Shown one piece after another: positions 11,529-22,813 of a stretch of 64,000 nucleotides of DNA. The stretch comes from Takakia lepidozioides (lineage: Eukaryota; Streptophyta; Takakiopsida; Takakiales; Takakiaceae): contig CM060734.1 in the NCBI GenBank assembly GCA_030704615.1, positions 24,924,001-24,988,000 of the forward strand, written 5' to 3'. Position 1 is the stretch's first letter. Every line of letters begins with the position of its first letter. Under the pieces are notes generated by a model. The model saw only the letters and a list, made by a program, of their open reading frames with translations, was not told the origin of the DNA and made no database searches. The translations under genes were made by a program, and so were the position numbers.

Positions 11529-12107
11529 TCACCAAGTCGACGGAACTTCGATAGCCCTCAAAACTAGCTCATTACTGATGCGGCATCTCGAGGTAAACTG
11601 CAATGCGGTCGATCTGGTGCCCTTGGTGGAGCTGACGACAATGTCATACCCATCAATCATACCACCATCATACATCGACAAGGTCACTGTGGGCCTCCTG
11701 TGCCCGTGCGATTCGTCTTCGCAACTCAGCCGAATGTCTCCATACACTGGAAAAGCGGAGTGAACTCCACGAATATAGTTTTCCCCGGTGCCGTCCTCCC
11801 TGGTCCACTGGCAGTAGTTCCGGCGCCAAAGTGAGGCCGTGCGTGATCTGTCCGGCATCCCATTCCACCTTGGTATATCGAGGTCAACAATTTTCAGGAC
11901 CCACGGACCGCATTGACCCTCGCCCTCACCTCGCTCAAAGCAGTAATAGCCCTCCAGATACTCCATTGCGCGCAAAGACTCCCGCTTGATTCCAGATGCG
12001 TCTGTGAAAAGTGAAAGCCAGACAATGATGTCTCCTGATTGTGGTTTGAACATAGCATAATCGTGGCCATGATAAGGGCAGTCAGCAGGATTTCGGCGGC
12101 ACGACAT
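11529..12107 (-). CDS. Unknown ~192-aa protein, divergent paralogue of 12663-13226
   Basis: ATG at 12107 follows a good acceptor (CTCTTTTTCAG, ending at 12110), so a 5' exon or leader intron is likely; the frame is also open upstream to 12137. The protein shares with its neighbour a C-x-R/F-N...DCPY.G.DYAM start, SGDI..W, a Y.FERG segment, CQWT, YGDIR, and a YDGGMI/FDGGMI.G.DIVV block near the C-terminus. I recognise no family. No signal peptide or membrane segment is evident. It lies head-to-head with the paralogue and next to the palindrome array, which suggests both belong to the same mobile cassette as the ParB-methyltransferase. Frame intact. Confidence 0.65.
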   Translation of the reverse strand: MSCRRNPADCPYHGHDYAMFKPQSGDIIVWLSLFTDASGIKRESLRAMEYLEGYYCFERGEGEGQCGPWVLKIVDLDIPRWNGMPDRSRTASLWRRNYCQWTREDGTGENYIRGVHSAFPVYGDIRLSCEDESHGHRRPTVTLSMYDGGMIDGYDIVVSSTKGTRSTALQFTSRCRISNELVLRAIEVPSTW

Positions 12108-12110
12108 CCC

Positions 12111-12662
12111 TGAAAAAGAGTAGCGCAGTACGCTCAATGACAGCAGCTCCCGGATGGAGGAGGTAGCAGCGCGGTGGCTGGAAGAAATTCAAGCAAACGC
12201 TGCAATTTGTCACAAATACTCCAGGGCACATTTAAATTTCCCCCCTACAGGAACCTGCAGGGATGAAGATTGGCTCATCCATGGATGTAGCCGATCAGTT
12301 TCCTTCCCTGCCATGCAAACTATGGGCAGTAAGTGCCAGGTGGGCCTATAGCCACTCGAGACGACGAAGTCCATCCCCCCTTCGATGTAAATGCGGCGCC
12401 GAATTTCCATCCGGGGGATGGACTTCGGTGGCAGATTTCAAACTATACCCCGTGGATGAGAAAGAGGTATCGGTTCATCCACCGCTGGCTTGTTGAACAC
12501 GTTACACGATGATTGGCGGGTACTTGTGACCCAGATGGTCCATTATTGGAGCCCGCACTGCTCTTCCGCTTCTCATCATTTCGAAAATCTAAGGGCTTCG
12601 TTGCTGTCCGCAAGGTGATTTTCATCGGCATCAAACACGTCCTCAGGTCCTCCTTTGCAAGG
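12111..12662. promoter_or_regulatory. Shared intergenic region between the two divergent paralogues
   Basis: About 550 bp separate the two ATG codons. It must hold 5' leader introns (acceptors at 12110 on the minus strand and 12661 on the plus strand) and probably both promoters. It contains one more degenerate copy of the array palindrome (TAAATGCGGCGCCGAATTTCC, near 12388), which would place the element's palindrome in a bidirectional promoter. Confidence 0.45.
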
Positions 12663-13226
12663 ATGCCGTGCTTCCGGAACCGGGACGACTGCCCTTATGG
12701 AGGCATCGATTATGCAATGTATTCGGCCACATCGGGAGACATCGTTATCTGGTACACAGATTACACAGAAGATACTGGTTCGAATGTGGAAACATTGTCC
12801 GCTTTTGAGTATCTCTTAGGCCAGTACGCCTTCGAGCGAGGTGACGATCTTGGTCTGAGGAGTCCGTGGCTCCTGTGCATCCTTGATTCCGATTTTCCCA
12901 GCTACGACGGGCACCCATGCAGAAGAATGCGCACTGCTATGCTGTTGCGGTGGAACTGCTGCCAGTGGACGTGGGTGGACTCCATCGGAGAGACTTATAC
13001 TCCTGAAGGAGTGCGCTCATCTTCTCCATTGTATGGGGACATTCGCATTGGTGTGGACGGCGAAAACGTGAAGCTTTCCATATTCGATGGTGGTATGATT
13101 GAAGGGCAGGACATTGTGGTGAACATCAACAGGGGCGGTACAACGGCTGCAATCCAGTTTACCTGGAGGAGCCCGAAGACTCATGAGCTAGTTGTGAGAG
13201 CAGTCGAAGTCCCATTGACAACGTGA
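12663..13226 (+). CDS. Unknown ~187-aa protein, divergent paralogue of 11529-12107
   Basis: ATG at 12663 directly follows an acceptor-like TTGCAAG (ending 12661); an upstream open frame starts at 12513 but lacks similarity to the paralogue, so the conserved start is preferred. Clear full-length similarity to the minus-strand neighbour: RN..DCPYGG.DYAM, SGDIVIWY, AFERG, CCQWTW, PLYGDIRI, SIFDGGMIEGQDIVV. There are Cys pairs near the N-terminus and a WNCCQW motif. Family unrecognised. The frame is intact, unlike the surrounding transposase and retrotransposon genes, suggesting recent function. Confidence 0.65.
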   Translation: MPCFRNRDDCPYGGIDYAMYSATSGDIVIWYTDYTEDTGSNVETLSAFEYLLGQYAFERGDDLGLRSPWLLCILDSDFPSYDGHPCRRMRTAMLLRWNCCQWTWVDSIGETYTPEGVRSSSPLYGDIRIGVDGENVKLSIFDGGMIEGQDIVVNINRGGTTAAIQFTWRSPKTHELVVRAVEVPLTT

Positions 13227-15000
13227 CTTGTATTCAGAAGGCACAGGGCTAAAGATTTGTTTGCACAATCAGCACAGTAGACGTGCTTCAAATGCAATTC
13301 ATGTGGATCAATAAAAACCCCATTGTGCCCTCTTTTTGTACTATTCTGTATCCATCGTTCCCAAAATGCGTCATTCCTCATTTCGTTTGGGATTGGGAGT
13401 GTGGGTGGATTTTGCAAGTGGCTGGTAGGCTGAAATGGGCCCCCATTGTACAGATCAGTACCACCCTACCATTCGCGAAACATTGCCTTTCAATATGTAA
13501 TTCTAAAAAACATTGCCGAACCTCCTTCATCGGGAGGTCCTTCTCCCCCTATGACCGTGACACCCTAAACCCTATTCCCGCGGACACTCATTTCCGGAAA
13601 ATAGTCCTGCTCATGTTTTTTTCGACACTTACGACTCTGCTCATGGCTCATGGCTCATGGCTCATGAAATAGCAGCCCCCCAATGACATAAGGTAGTGTA
13701 GACCAGGAATAGGGTGCTATAGTGCCACATGATCGTCGCCATGTTTCGTAGCCACGTCGTCGTCGCAACGTTTCATCATCATCTTTTTTTACCCTGCCCG
13801 TTCTGCCCAAAAATAACCGAAGAAAATACCCCGGGATAGGTGAGCGCGGGGAAGGGAGGATGATGGGAGGACGATGCCCCCGCGAGCTTGAGCGTAGAGG
13901 CACAATGGTGAGACAACTGCAATCGCAAGGTGTGGCTTTTTCTTAATGTACGATGTGAAGAAGTTTGTCCATCCTGCATATGTGGGCTCTTGGCTCCTGT
14001 CATTTGGTATGCTTCTTGATGTTTACAAGGTTCTTGGGAGCGCTTGGTCTTAGCGTTGCGTGTTTCAATCTCTGCCTGCTCAGCTGCACCGTGGTGGTTC
14101 TCGCATACCAATCCGACATTACATGACTACAGACACAAGCAACACACACAAGAGGTCCTTTCGGGTTGATGGTCGGTCAAATCCTCCATGGGTCATGACA
14201 CAAGGTCAAGGACAATGTGGTGAGGGCACCTTCTTTTTTGACCTATTTGAGCCTGTTTTGCCCTCTCATCATACTCGGTCCTGAGATGCATATTGAATTG
14301 TCAAGGACAATGTGGTGAGGACACCTTCTTCTTCGACCTATTTCAGCCTGTTTTGCCTTTCATCAGACTCGGCCTTGAGATTTATATTGAATTCTATAAG
14401 TTAGCTCGTTGCACAACCTTTTTTTCACTTAGGCTCGGCACACTTAGGTCAGTTTGTCTGTCTGACTGCTTGGAATCAACCTCATCCTTCTTGTCCGGAG
14501 TTCCCAATGTCTCTTGCCCAGCACAAATATGAATATCATTTGCCCGAAGAACTTCTGCCACTACGAGTTGTTTGCTTTGGATGTGAATTGTTTGTCGTCT
14601 AGGTAGCCTATGGTTGCTCCTGGACGGCCAACCATTCTGCAAAGGGCGGACAATTACCCCGTGTGTAACAATTCTAGGCTGTCATTATCAGCTGCTAGCA
14701 GCAAGGCAAGGATGTGTGCATGATTTGTGCAGAGGCATGGATAGCTAAAGGAGCAGGGATAGAGTGTGGGTCCAGATTCATCTAAGAGGGGCAGATTTCA
14801 AGCTCCAGATTACTTGTGATTCCCTGTGGATCAATAGCTACAAGAAACTTGCATGAGTAGATGAGCACCTCAACCATGATCACAACTTCTGAAAGAGGAT
14901 CAAGAGAGGGAGTCCACAATGCCTCTTCTGGTACTTCTGGGCATGTGAAGATGCTTTGTGCGGCAGGCAGACTGACAGAGGCTCTATAGACTTTAAACCA
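13227..15000. other. Non-coding stretch with a tandem duplication
   Basis: No supported gene. A ~95-bp unit beginning GTCAAGGACAATGTGGTGAG is repeated in tandem at about 14205-14299 and 14300-14394 with roughly 10-15% divergence. Elsewhere it holds only short unconvincing frames. Confidence 0.5.
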
Positions 15001-15560
15001 AGGAGGCATTGCAGCAGATTCAGATACGTATGTCTGTCACTTGCTGAAGTGCATCAAGATGGAAGGTCTGGAAGCTAGAAAGCAGGTGCATACTCACATT
15101 ATCCAAAGTGGATTCACGCCAAATGTTTTTCTACTCAACACCATTGTCAACATGTATGTTAAGTGCGGGAGCATCATGGATGCTCACCAAGTGTTCAACA
15201 TAACGCCTCAACGATCTTTGATCACGTGGAATATAATGTTGGCAGGATTTACCAAGCATGGGTGTGGTAGGAATGCTTTGGACACGATGCTTGCAGGGTA
15301 TGCACGTATGCCAGGCATGGTATATAGGCCTTGGAGACCTATGATCAAATGATGGGGGAAGGGGTGAAGCCCGACCACCTCACGTTTCTGTGCATTTGCA
15401 ATGCGTGTGCTAGCCTGGCAGCTCTGGAAAAGTGCAAAGAGGTGCATGGCGACATTGTCAGAGCTGCAATTGTACCAAATGTCATTCTGAACAATACCCT
15501 CGTGGACATGTATGAAGGGAGTGTTCGATAGTATGGCTGAATGAGATGTGGCATCGTGGA
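15001..15560 (+). pseudogene. PPR protein fragment, copy 1
   Basis: Encodes KQVHTHIIQSGFTPNVFLLN, then MYVKCGSIMDAHQVF and ITWNIMLAGFTKHG, the signature of plant PLS-type pentatricopeptide repeat proteins, which bind organellar RNA. The frame breaks after about 15300 (a small insertion and stop at 15350), and later repeats continue in another frame (GEGVKPDHLTF, LEKCKEVHGDI, NTLVDMY). No organellar targeting sequence or E/DYW end. The fragment is nearly identical to 63545-64000 and both start at the same place (CTTTAAACCAAGGAGGCATT), so both are copies of one source gene. Confidence 0.8.
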
Positions 15561-15996
15561 GTGCGATGATTGCAAGAGGACGTGACTTCCACGTGAGCGT
15601 GAGAGCGTACGCTCACGCGATGGTGATGTGGCGTGAGCGCAAGCTCACACCAGCTGATGTGGCGTGAGCGTGAGGCTGACGTGGCATGGTTATGCTGACG
15701 TGGCAGTCGTCAGAATGACATGGCATTTGGACAACTTGCCACATGCCATGTCATCAGAAACATATAGCACCTATAGCCGAGGGGCCTATAGCCGTGGCAT
15801 TCGTGCCAATGCAGCCTCCAATTATGTTGTGCAATGTGTGCCATTTCTTTTTTTTGTGTAGTCGTTCGAAAATAAATGGAATGGATGCGAATGCTTTCAC
15901 AAGTTGTTCCTGAAATTTAATTTTTTACGAAGGTCAAGTTTCAACTCTTCTGAAATCCAGTAATGGAATTTGCAGATGACCAAAGTGAAGAGGATG
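15561..15996. other. Spacer with GTGAGCG inverted motifs
   Basis: No gene. At about 15590-15680 there are repeated GTGAGCG words, including the near-palindrome GTGAGAGCGTACGCTCAC. Similar GTGAGCC/GGCTCAC words recur near 20300-20350 and 24915-24980. Confidence 0.4.
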
Positions 15997-18900
15997 CTAT
16001 GTGCTCCTATCCCGCTGCATAAGTGTATTCGCCTCGTTGAAACTCATGGTGGCCTGGTGAATGAAGATGTCGCATCTGGGATCACAAACCATTCTGTTCA
16101 AGAAGATAAAATACAGATGCTTGCAGGGTATAAATTTTCCTGTCTTTCCCAAACTTGTTGTAAGCATGCCAACAAAATCAGGACAGGTGTAGTTGTGGAA
16201 ATTTGAAACTGTGATGTCATACAACCGGTCGTGCATAGCGGATGTGGAGGTCATCATAGTGTAGATTTGTCCATACCCGGGATGTGGAACTTCCGTAGTG
16301 CCTGTAACACGACCTTGAAGCATTCGAGCGGATTCCACCTTGCCAAAGTGCTCGACAATTGGAGGGAACGACGAACCAGCTTCCCATTTTGTTTTGTTGG
16401 CCATGCATCAGCGTTGGGTGGTGGCACTCCAGAACTTGCTGAAGTAGAAGCATCTGCATGTACAGTGGGGGCTTGCTGAAGGGAGAAGCCTGCCTCCTCC
16501 AACATGGCAATCTCATGAGTTGTGAGATGTGTCCCCACCTTCACAGGCCAAATGCTTGGTGGAGGAGGCTTCATGACAACTAATGGTCGCACAGTCCCAC
16601 GCACGCACCTACCACAGTCGTCAGGGCAGAACCAGAATTTGTGGTTCTTCGCCTCGGCTTGCCCGTAAGGCGTGAACAAACCAGTGAAGGTCGGAGCCGG
16701 AGTGCGGACCTTGCCTCTGGATATGGAGGACTTGCATTTCTCACGATTGGTTGCTCTGATTGCCGTGCACTTCACTCGAGACCCAGCAGTGGTGCGTTCT
16801 ATGTGCTAGACTTCGTCGGGGCACATGGACTCCACCACAGGGGGGAGCACGTTCGCCTCCTACCCCATTGCACTCACTGTTTGAGATGGCTGCCTTTGGC
16901 TTTGTTACAAAGGATCGTCCGCACTGGATATGCCGGAAACGAACCTCTGATGAAATGGAACACGCGGCATGGAGAAGTTGTCCATGTCCGGCTTGTGGGA
17001 GTCCGCATCCGACCCAGGAGGGGTGTTCAATTTCTATTTACAAGACCCGAATCTCTCCTCACCCTCTAGATGGGGAACTCTGGACACCAGTGGAGTTCCT
17101 TCCACACACATGCTGATAGCCCTGGCAATCTTGTTCGGATCCCCTGATCTTCTTGCTGCTCGCAACATCAACTCGGACTTGTCTGGACCCTTGCCACCAA
17201 TGCCACCCCGTGAGAACTCCCGATATCTTGTCTGTTGCAGTAGAGCTCGAATCAGATCGCCACATACAAATCCCGGCCCCGCTTTCCAGATTGCTGCAAC
17301 CATACATTGTGCACTATCTCCGCCAGATTGCAAGAGGGCATGTTCGTCATCTCCTCAATTGAGAAGTGCTGCAGAATGGAAAAATGTATATTAGAAAGAG
17401 GACAGGCACACCCCACCACAACAGACATGATTGGAAATGGATACAAACTCAATGAAATTTGCAAGTTTTCAAATCCACGCACCGTTGTCATGCATGCTCC
17501 CCATTGTCTGTACCGGAAGTGCCAAAATGCCAGCCAGTCTTCTAGCACTCTCATATTGTTTTCTGATGCAACCCCAGATGAGAACCACCAGGCATGAATT
17601 TTCTGGAACAATGTATTCGCCTCTGCCATGCTTTTGGCATCTTTGTACTGTTTGCATAGCCTAAGATGAGGGCTGCATTTCCCGTTTGATGTCTGCCTTT
17701 GTATGTTTCTCAAGGGACTGCGTCCAATGGAAAAGACATGTTCGCTCTCTTCCTGACATTGGCACCTTTGGATCTCCTGATCCAAACACAATGCGATCAG
17801 CATTGAAATTCGCTTGAGCACTGTCGGCCATAAATCCGGCGAAATTTGGAGATGGGACACCTTGGGAGTCCATAACGCGAATGAGACTTCTCCACATTAG
17901 CTGCTGCGAATCCGCATCCTCTGATTGCATGTCACACACTACAAATGTTATGACTTGCTGGTAGAAAGGATTGTAAACATGACACGCCATTGTAGTCCAG
18001 TCTTTCACTCGTTTGAAGTGATCAAACATAAGGAAACAGTTCTGAAGATCACCACCCTTCTGCATGCGCTTCACAAGACTGACTCCGCTGCCCTCCCCGG
18101 CTGTGGACATTTTGAAAAGATACACTTTGTTTGACCCTTGACCTGGGAACACACTCTCTTGAATGTATCCGTCGCTTCAACTCAAAAATGTTATCAATGT
18201 ACCCTCTGTTAGCAGAGCCCATCCTCAATGCATTCACCTGGTTTTTAATGTTCGGCGAGCTCAAGGTAGAGAAGTGATCCATAACATTGTCCAAGGCTGG
18301 CCCGTCGAGTTTCCTGCCCACAGAATCTCCTTCACTAAGAATATGGGTTTCCAGGAAAGTCTTGCTTGCTCCAAGAACAATTGTGGAGGTAGTGGCCGTT
18401 GGATTGCTCTCATACTCTTGTCTTATCAACCTGGATACTGTTTCAACACTTTCCCTGTAATCCCCCTTCGACACTGGATGGTTGTGGAACCCGAAATGCA
18501 CACCGGCTCTAGTCAAGGCTGGAAAACGGTGCACCACATAGAACATTCTTGCTCCACACACTGCCACACAGGAAGGCGCTCATTTGCAGAACTTGCAAAC
18601 AAAAGTGTTGGAGCTTGGAGGTGCTTCACCGGGCTTGAAAGGATTCTTGGTGACACCCTCCCACTCGCTCTGGTTTTGAACCTCTGACCGTAGGAAATGT
18701 CTGCAACTCAAATTCTCGCACCTCAGGTGCCCATTGCACACCGCTCTCCTGAACACGAGCTTGTCATCATTTTGAATATTGGATGTCTTCATTCTGCACC
18801 ATGGGTGTCCATCGTGTCTCTTGTCCATTCCGTGCATGAGGCTCGAAATAGGTCCACCCCGCCCAGGTGGAGGCAGCTCGAAGACGACATCCCCATCAAA

Positions 18901-19170
18901 AGACCTCGGAAGGTACTGCACACGCTCAACGGGGATAGTGTCCCAGTCAATCCCCCACAATTCACTCTTGAAACCGGGCATTCCTCCCATTGACTTCAGT
19001 TTAGGAATGACACTAGACAGGTCCTTCAATTCTGGCACCACGACCACCAGAGAAGGAACCACTAAAGGAATTTTCGGAACATCCTCCTCCGAGGAGTCGG
19101 AGAGCTCAACAATTTGTCTGGAAGTTGTAGGCTCCGTCTTCATGACCACTGTCGAGCGGCTTTTACTCAC
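15997..19170 (-). pseudogene. Mutator-like (MULE) transposase, decayed copy 1
   Basis: Read on the minus strand. N-terminus (19170-18580): IVELSDSSEED, which resembles a SUMO-interaction motif, then a Cys/His region (HPWC, CNGHLRCENLSC, FVCKFC, CVAVC) ending in HFGFHNHPVS, as in GCM1/WRKY-type zinc domains of MULE transposases. Core (18152-17540): VVCDMQSEDADSQQ, GFMADSAQANFNADR, CLFHWTQSLEKH, WWFSSG, the DDE-type MULE pattern. An intron (donor not fixed; acceptor TTCTGCAG near 17371) precedes HFSIEEMTNMP and VWLQQSGKRG. C-terminus (about 16810-15997): FWFCPDDCGRC, PPPSIWPVKVG and a SWIM-like YTCPDF...CKHLYFIF. It is inactive by appearance: in-frame TGA near 18580, frame shifts near 18150, 17690 and 16380, and a stop near 16808. 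It probably mobilised DNA elements of the family carrying the ParB-methyltransferase genes; that link rests on proximity. Confidence 0.75.
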
Positions 19171-19781
19171 CCATCCCTTTGCTATCTAAGGTGGAAACTC
19201 CAAGATAGAAGAGTTGGATATCTCTAAACACTCAGCCCGCTCAAAACAAACAGTCATGACCTACAGCTAGTGTATCATGGGGGTACTTCCTATTTGTATT
19301 CCTTCTCACTTTCATATTAGCATGTTACCTTACTGTCTATGTTTAAGTATCAGATTGCTTCAGCAATCCACCAGGTTCCAATCACTCATCCAATCATTCC
19401 ACAACTTCACTCAGGTCTCTCTACACAGTGTGAGTATGAAATATGTATTAGATTAATATCTATCAAGTATCAAGCCGAAGCCATGGTGTCTCTAGTCTGC
19501 TCTACAGTACAACTCTACAGCTTGCATGAATCAAGCATCAACAGTTCTTGTCTCCTCCTCCATTGCGCTCTCCATCCCTCAGCTCCAGATCGTCCTTTTC
19601 CCCCCCATGACCAAGTTGTGATCCAAGAAACCCTCTCCCTGTTGCTACTCTGCCTATTCTACCTGCAAGCTATTCTAACCGCCTAACTAACTAACTGTCA
19701 TCCAGACAGAATGTACGTTCCCTCTGTAGATATCGTTCCCTGCCATGATAACCGTTCCATGTAAATGTTGTGACGGGTTGT
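19171..19781. other. Spacer upstream of the MULE transposase copy
   Basis: About 600 bp without a recognisable gene. It would hold the 5' leader and promoter of the minus-strand transposase if the copy were complete. Confidence 0.35.
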
Positions 19782-20050
19782 GTCAAACTGTGAATGCTGT
19801 GACTGTGCCGAGCTGTGACTGGCAGTGTCAGACTGTGTCGGGCTGTGACTGGCTATGTGAAGCTGTGTCGGACTGTGGTTGACTGTGTCGGGCTGCGTTG
19901 GGCTGTGATAGACTGTTATAGGTTGTGTAAGGCTGTGACAAGCTGTGTAAGGCTGTGTAAGGCTGTGTAAGGCCGTGTCAAACTGTGACAAGTTGTGTCA
20001 AGCTGTGTCTAACTGTGTAAGGCTGTGACTGATTGTGTAAGCCTGTCTAC
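19782..20050. repeat. Degenerate 10-mer tandem array (GGCTGTGWAA/GGCTGTGACT)
   Basis: About 25 degenerate 10-bp units of the GGCTGTG type. The complement, CACAGCC, is the unit of the larger satellite at 46037-46990, which also adjoins a MULE transposase copy. Confidence 0.8.
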
Positions 20051-20459
20051 CACCCCTAAGGCCTATGTTGGTCTAAGTCTACCATCCGTAAGTCTGCGCA
20101 AAAATTAAGGGTACCCCACAAAACCCCATAAAATTGTCTAAGTCTTAGACAGCCCTCTAACATTATCCCTTCCCCTCTCAAAAAGCCGTGTCCTCACGGT
20201 TTACTGTTTAGGATCAGCAAACCTCTGTGAACGAGGACCCTTCTGTCGGTGAGAGTCCCGTGGAGGGCTCTATGTGCGAGTCGAGTGCAGCTATGGCGTG
20301 AGCCTAGCCGCGTGAGCCCAGGAGCTCGGCTCACGCTTTGCCCTCTAAGCGTGAGCCCAGGGGTTTAGTGGAGGAAGAAGCAGGCCCCATACCCGAGTCC
20401 TTTGTTTAGAGAGGGTCCTATTGTCGTGGAAGCAGTTATAGCGCTTAAAAAAAGAGGTA
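20051..20459. other. Spacer between the 10-mer array and the minisatellite
   Basis: No gene seen. Contains GTGAGCC/GGCTCACG words at about 20300-20350. Confidence 0.35.
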
Positions 20460-21960
20460 TAGAAAGAATGGAATGGTCATTGTGAAACTTACTGAGGTTT
20501 TCTTATTGAAGAAGAGGTGAAAAAAAAAAACTGGGTGAGTCATCATGAATCTTACTTAGGGATTCTTGCATGAACAAGAGGCAAGAAAAGTTTGGATGCT
20601 CATTGTCAAGCTATCTGTCGTTTCCAGTATTTCATCCATGGTGGATGGATGATGGATGGATGAAATATTGAAGGAGAGGTTAAAAATAATGAGGATGGGC
20701 AAGAACAGGCCCCAAAATATGACCCCTCATTGTGAAACAGACAATGGTTTTTGTTAATATAGATGAGGTGAAAATTAAACAAATGGTCATCTTCAAGCTT
20801 CTTTAGGCTTTGTTTGTGAAGATGTGTAACAAAATGAGCGGTTTATTGTGGAATTTGTTCAGGTTTGTGTTATTGAAGATGAGGTGAAAAAAAAACACAT
20901 GGTCATTGTGATTGCTTATTTAGGGTGTCTTTGTGAAGAAGAGGTAAGAAAAAAACATTGAGCTATCCTTGTGAAACTTGTTTAGGATTCTGTTATTGAA
21001 GAAGAGGTGAAAAAAAAATCAGATGGTCATCATGAATGCTTATATAGGGTTTGTTTGTGAAGAAGAGGTGAAAAAAAAAGTTAAGCTCTATCATTGTCAA
21101 ACTTGTTCAGGTTTCTGTTATTGAAGAAGAGGTGAAAAAAGAAATCAGATGGTCATTATGAATGTTTATTTAGGGTTTGTTTGTGAAGAAGAGGTGAAAA
21201 AATTGAGCTCTCATTCTCAAACTTGTTAAGGTTTATGTTATTGAAGAAGAGGTGAAAAAAATATTAGATGGTCATCATGAATGCTTATTTAGAGGTGAAA
21301 AAGAAAGTTTGTGAATAAGAGGTGAAAAAGTTGAGCTCTATCATTGTCAAACTTCTTCAGGTTTCTGTTATTGAAGAAGAGGTGAAAAAAAACCAGATGG
21401 TCATCATGAATGCTTATTTAGGGAATAAATTAGGGATTGTTTGTGAAGAAGAGGTGAAAAAAAAACTTGAGCTCTACCATTGTCAAACTTCTTCAGGTTT
21501 CTGTTATTGAAAAAGAGGTGAAAAAAAATCAGATGGTCATCATGAATGCTTATTTAGGGTTTGTTTGTGAAGAAGAGGTGAAAAAAATTGAGCTCTATCA
21601 TTGTCAATCTTGTTCAGGTTTCTGTTAATGAAAAAGAGGTGAATAAAAATCAGATGTCATCATGAATAAATTAGGGTTTGTTTGTGAAGAAGAGGTGAAA
21701 AAAAAACTTGAGCTCTATCATTGTCAAACTTCTTCAGGTTTCTGTTATTGAAGAAGAGGTGAAAAAAAAATCATATGGTCATCATGAATGCTTATTTAGG
21801 GTTTGTTTGTATAGAGGACGTGGAAAACAAATGAGCTGTCATTGTGAAACTTGTTCAGGTGCCTGTTATTCAAGAAGAAGTGGAAAAAAAAACATATGGT
21901 CATCATGAAGCTCATTTACGCAATGCTTCTGTAGAGGCCGTGAAAAAATAAAATGAGCTT
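20460..21960 (+). repeat. A-rich minisatellite, ~120-bp period built of two ~60-bp half units
   Basis: Roughly a dozen degenerate copies of a unit in which GAAGAAGAGGTGAAAAAA occurs twice. The halves alternate between TCAGATGGTCATCATGAATG and GAGCTCTATCATTGTCAAAC. Length differences are mostly in the A runs. Short open frames across it are translation of repeats, not genes. Confidence 0.9.
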
Positions 21961-22008
21961 TCATACTGACACTTGTCCATGTTTGGCAGGCCCTCGAACA
22001 AAAAATGG

Positions 22009-22036
22009 TTTTTTTTTTTTTTTTTTTTTTTTTTTC
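22009..22036. repeat. Poly-T tract
   Basis: A run of about 27 T residues next to GC-rich sequence with a 6-G run. Could be the reverse-complement A tail of a retro-inserted segment on the minus strand. Confidence 0.6.
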
Positions 22037-22237
22037 CTTGGCTCGGGGGGTGGGGGCAGAAGTGGTGTGCGTCGATGCACTCAATTTTAGAGGCTCGTTA
22101 ACCAAACCCGATGAAAAAATAAACTACCTTTCATGACGAGACATCGCCTACTTGTCTAGATTTAAGAACTGTGTATACATGTTCTACAAACAAGGCAGCC
22201 CTTTCCGACATTGCGAAAAATCGCAACATATGCAACA

Positions 22238-22813
22238 CTACTCGATATTGCCAATGTCTCGCTGCAAAAGTATCTGTACCTCACCAGGACCTAGTGTCGC
22301 CTGGTGAATGATTTGGTTTCCTTTGGGATCACAATACATCATGCGCAAAAAGATGTAGTAAAGATGCTTGCAGGGAACCCATTTCCCTCTCTTTCCTAGA
22401 GCTTCCTCACGCATGCACACAAAGTCGGGCCAGGTACACCTCGGAAAATTTCCCACCGTCACCTGATAGGCCCTGTCGTGCAAAACAGACCCAGATGTGA
22501 CCAAAGTATAAACCCATCCATACCCAGGTGAAGGTACTTCCATAGTTCCTGTTACCCGAGCCTGAAGTAGTCTGGCCGATTCCACCTTCGCATCGTGATC
22601 AGGCCCCGAAGCCACCCGATGCACTGTTTTGCCATTCCTTCTCGTGCGATGCGAAGTATCGTCTGGAGGAGGCACCATAGCAGCAAGGCCACCAAGAGTC
22701 GACGCCACAGATCGGTGCAGATGAAAGCCGACATCCTCCAACTTGCCAATCTCCAGTTCGTCAATGATCATCCTGAAATCATGATCATGAAAAAATTGAG
22801 TGTGTTGACGCAC
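22238..22813 (-). pseudogene. MULE transposase C-terminal fragment, copy 2
   Basis: The minus strand encodes LEIGKLEDVGFHLH, KVESARLLQARVTGTMEVPS, YGWVYTL and a SWIM-like FPRCTWPDF...GKWVPCKHLYYIF, matching the tail of the 15997-19170 copy. Its SWIM motif reads C-T-W where the other copy reads Y-T-C, so each has lost a different cysteine of a probable CTC ancestor. The homology breaks at about 22790 at a palindrome followed by a G run. Only the last exons are present. Confidence 0.75.

Noticed and set aside
20460-21960. Regular repeats considered as a CRISPR array
   Set aside because: Period is ~120 bp with related, not unique, spacers, and the genome is eukaryotic; it is a minisatellite.
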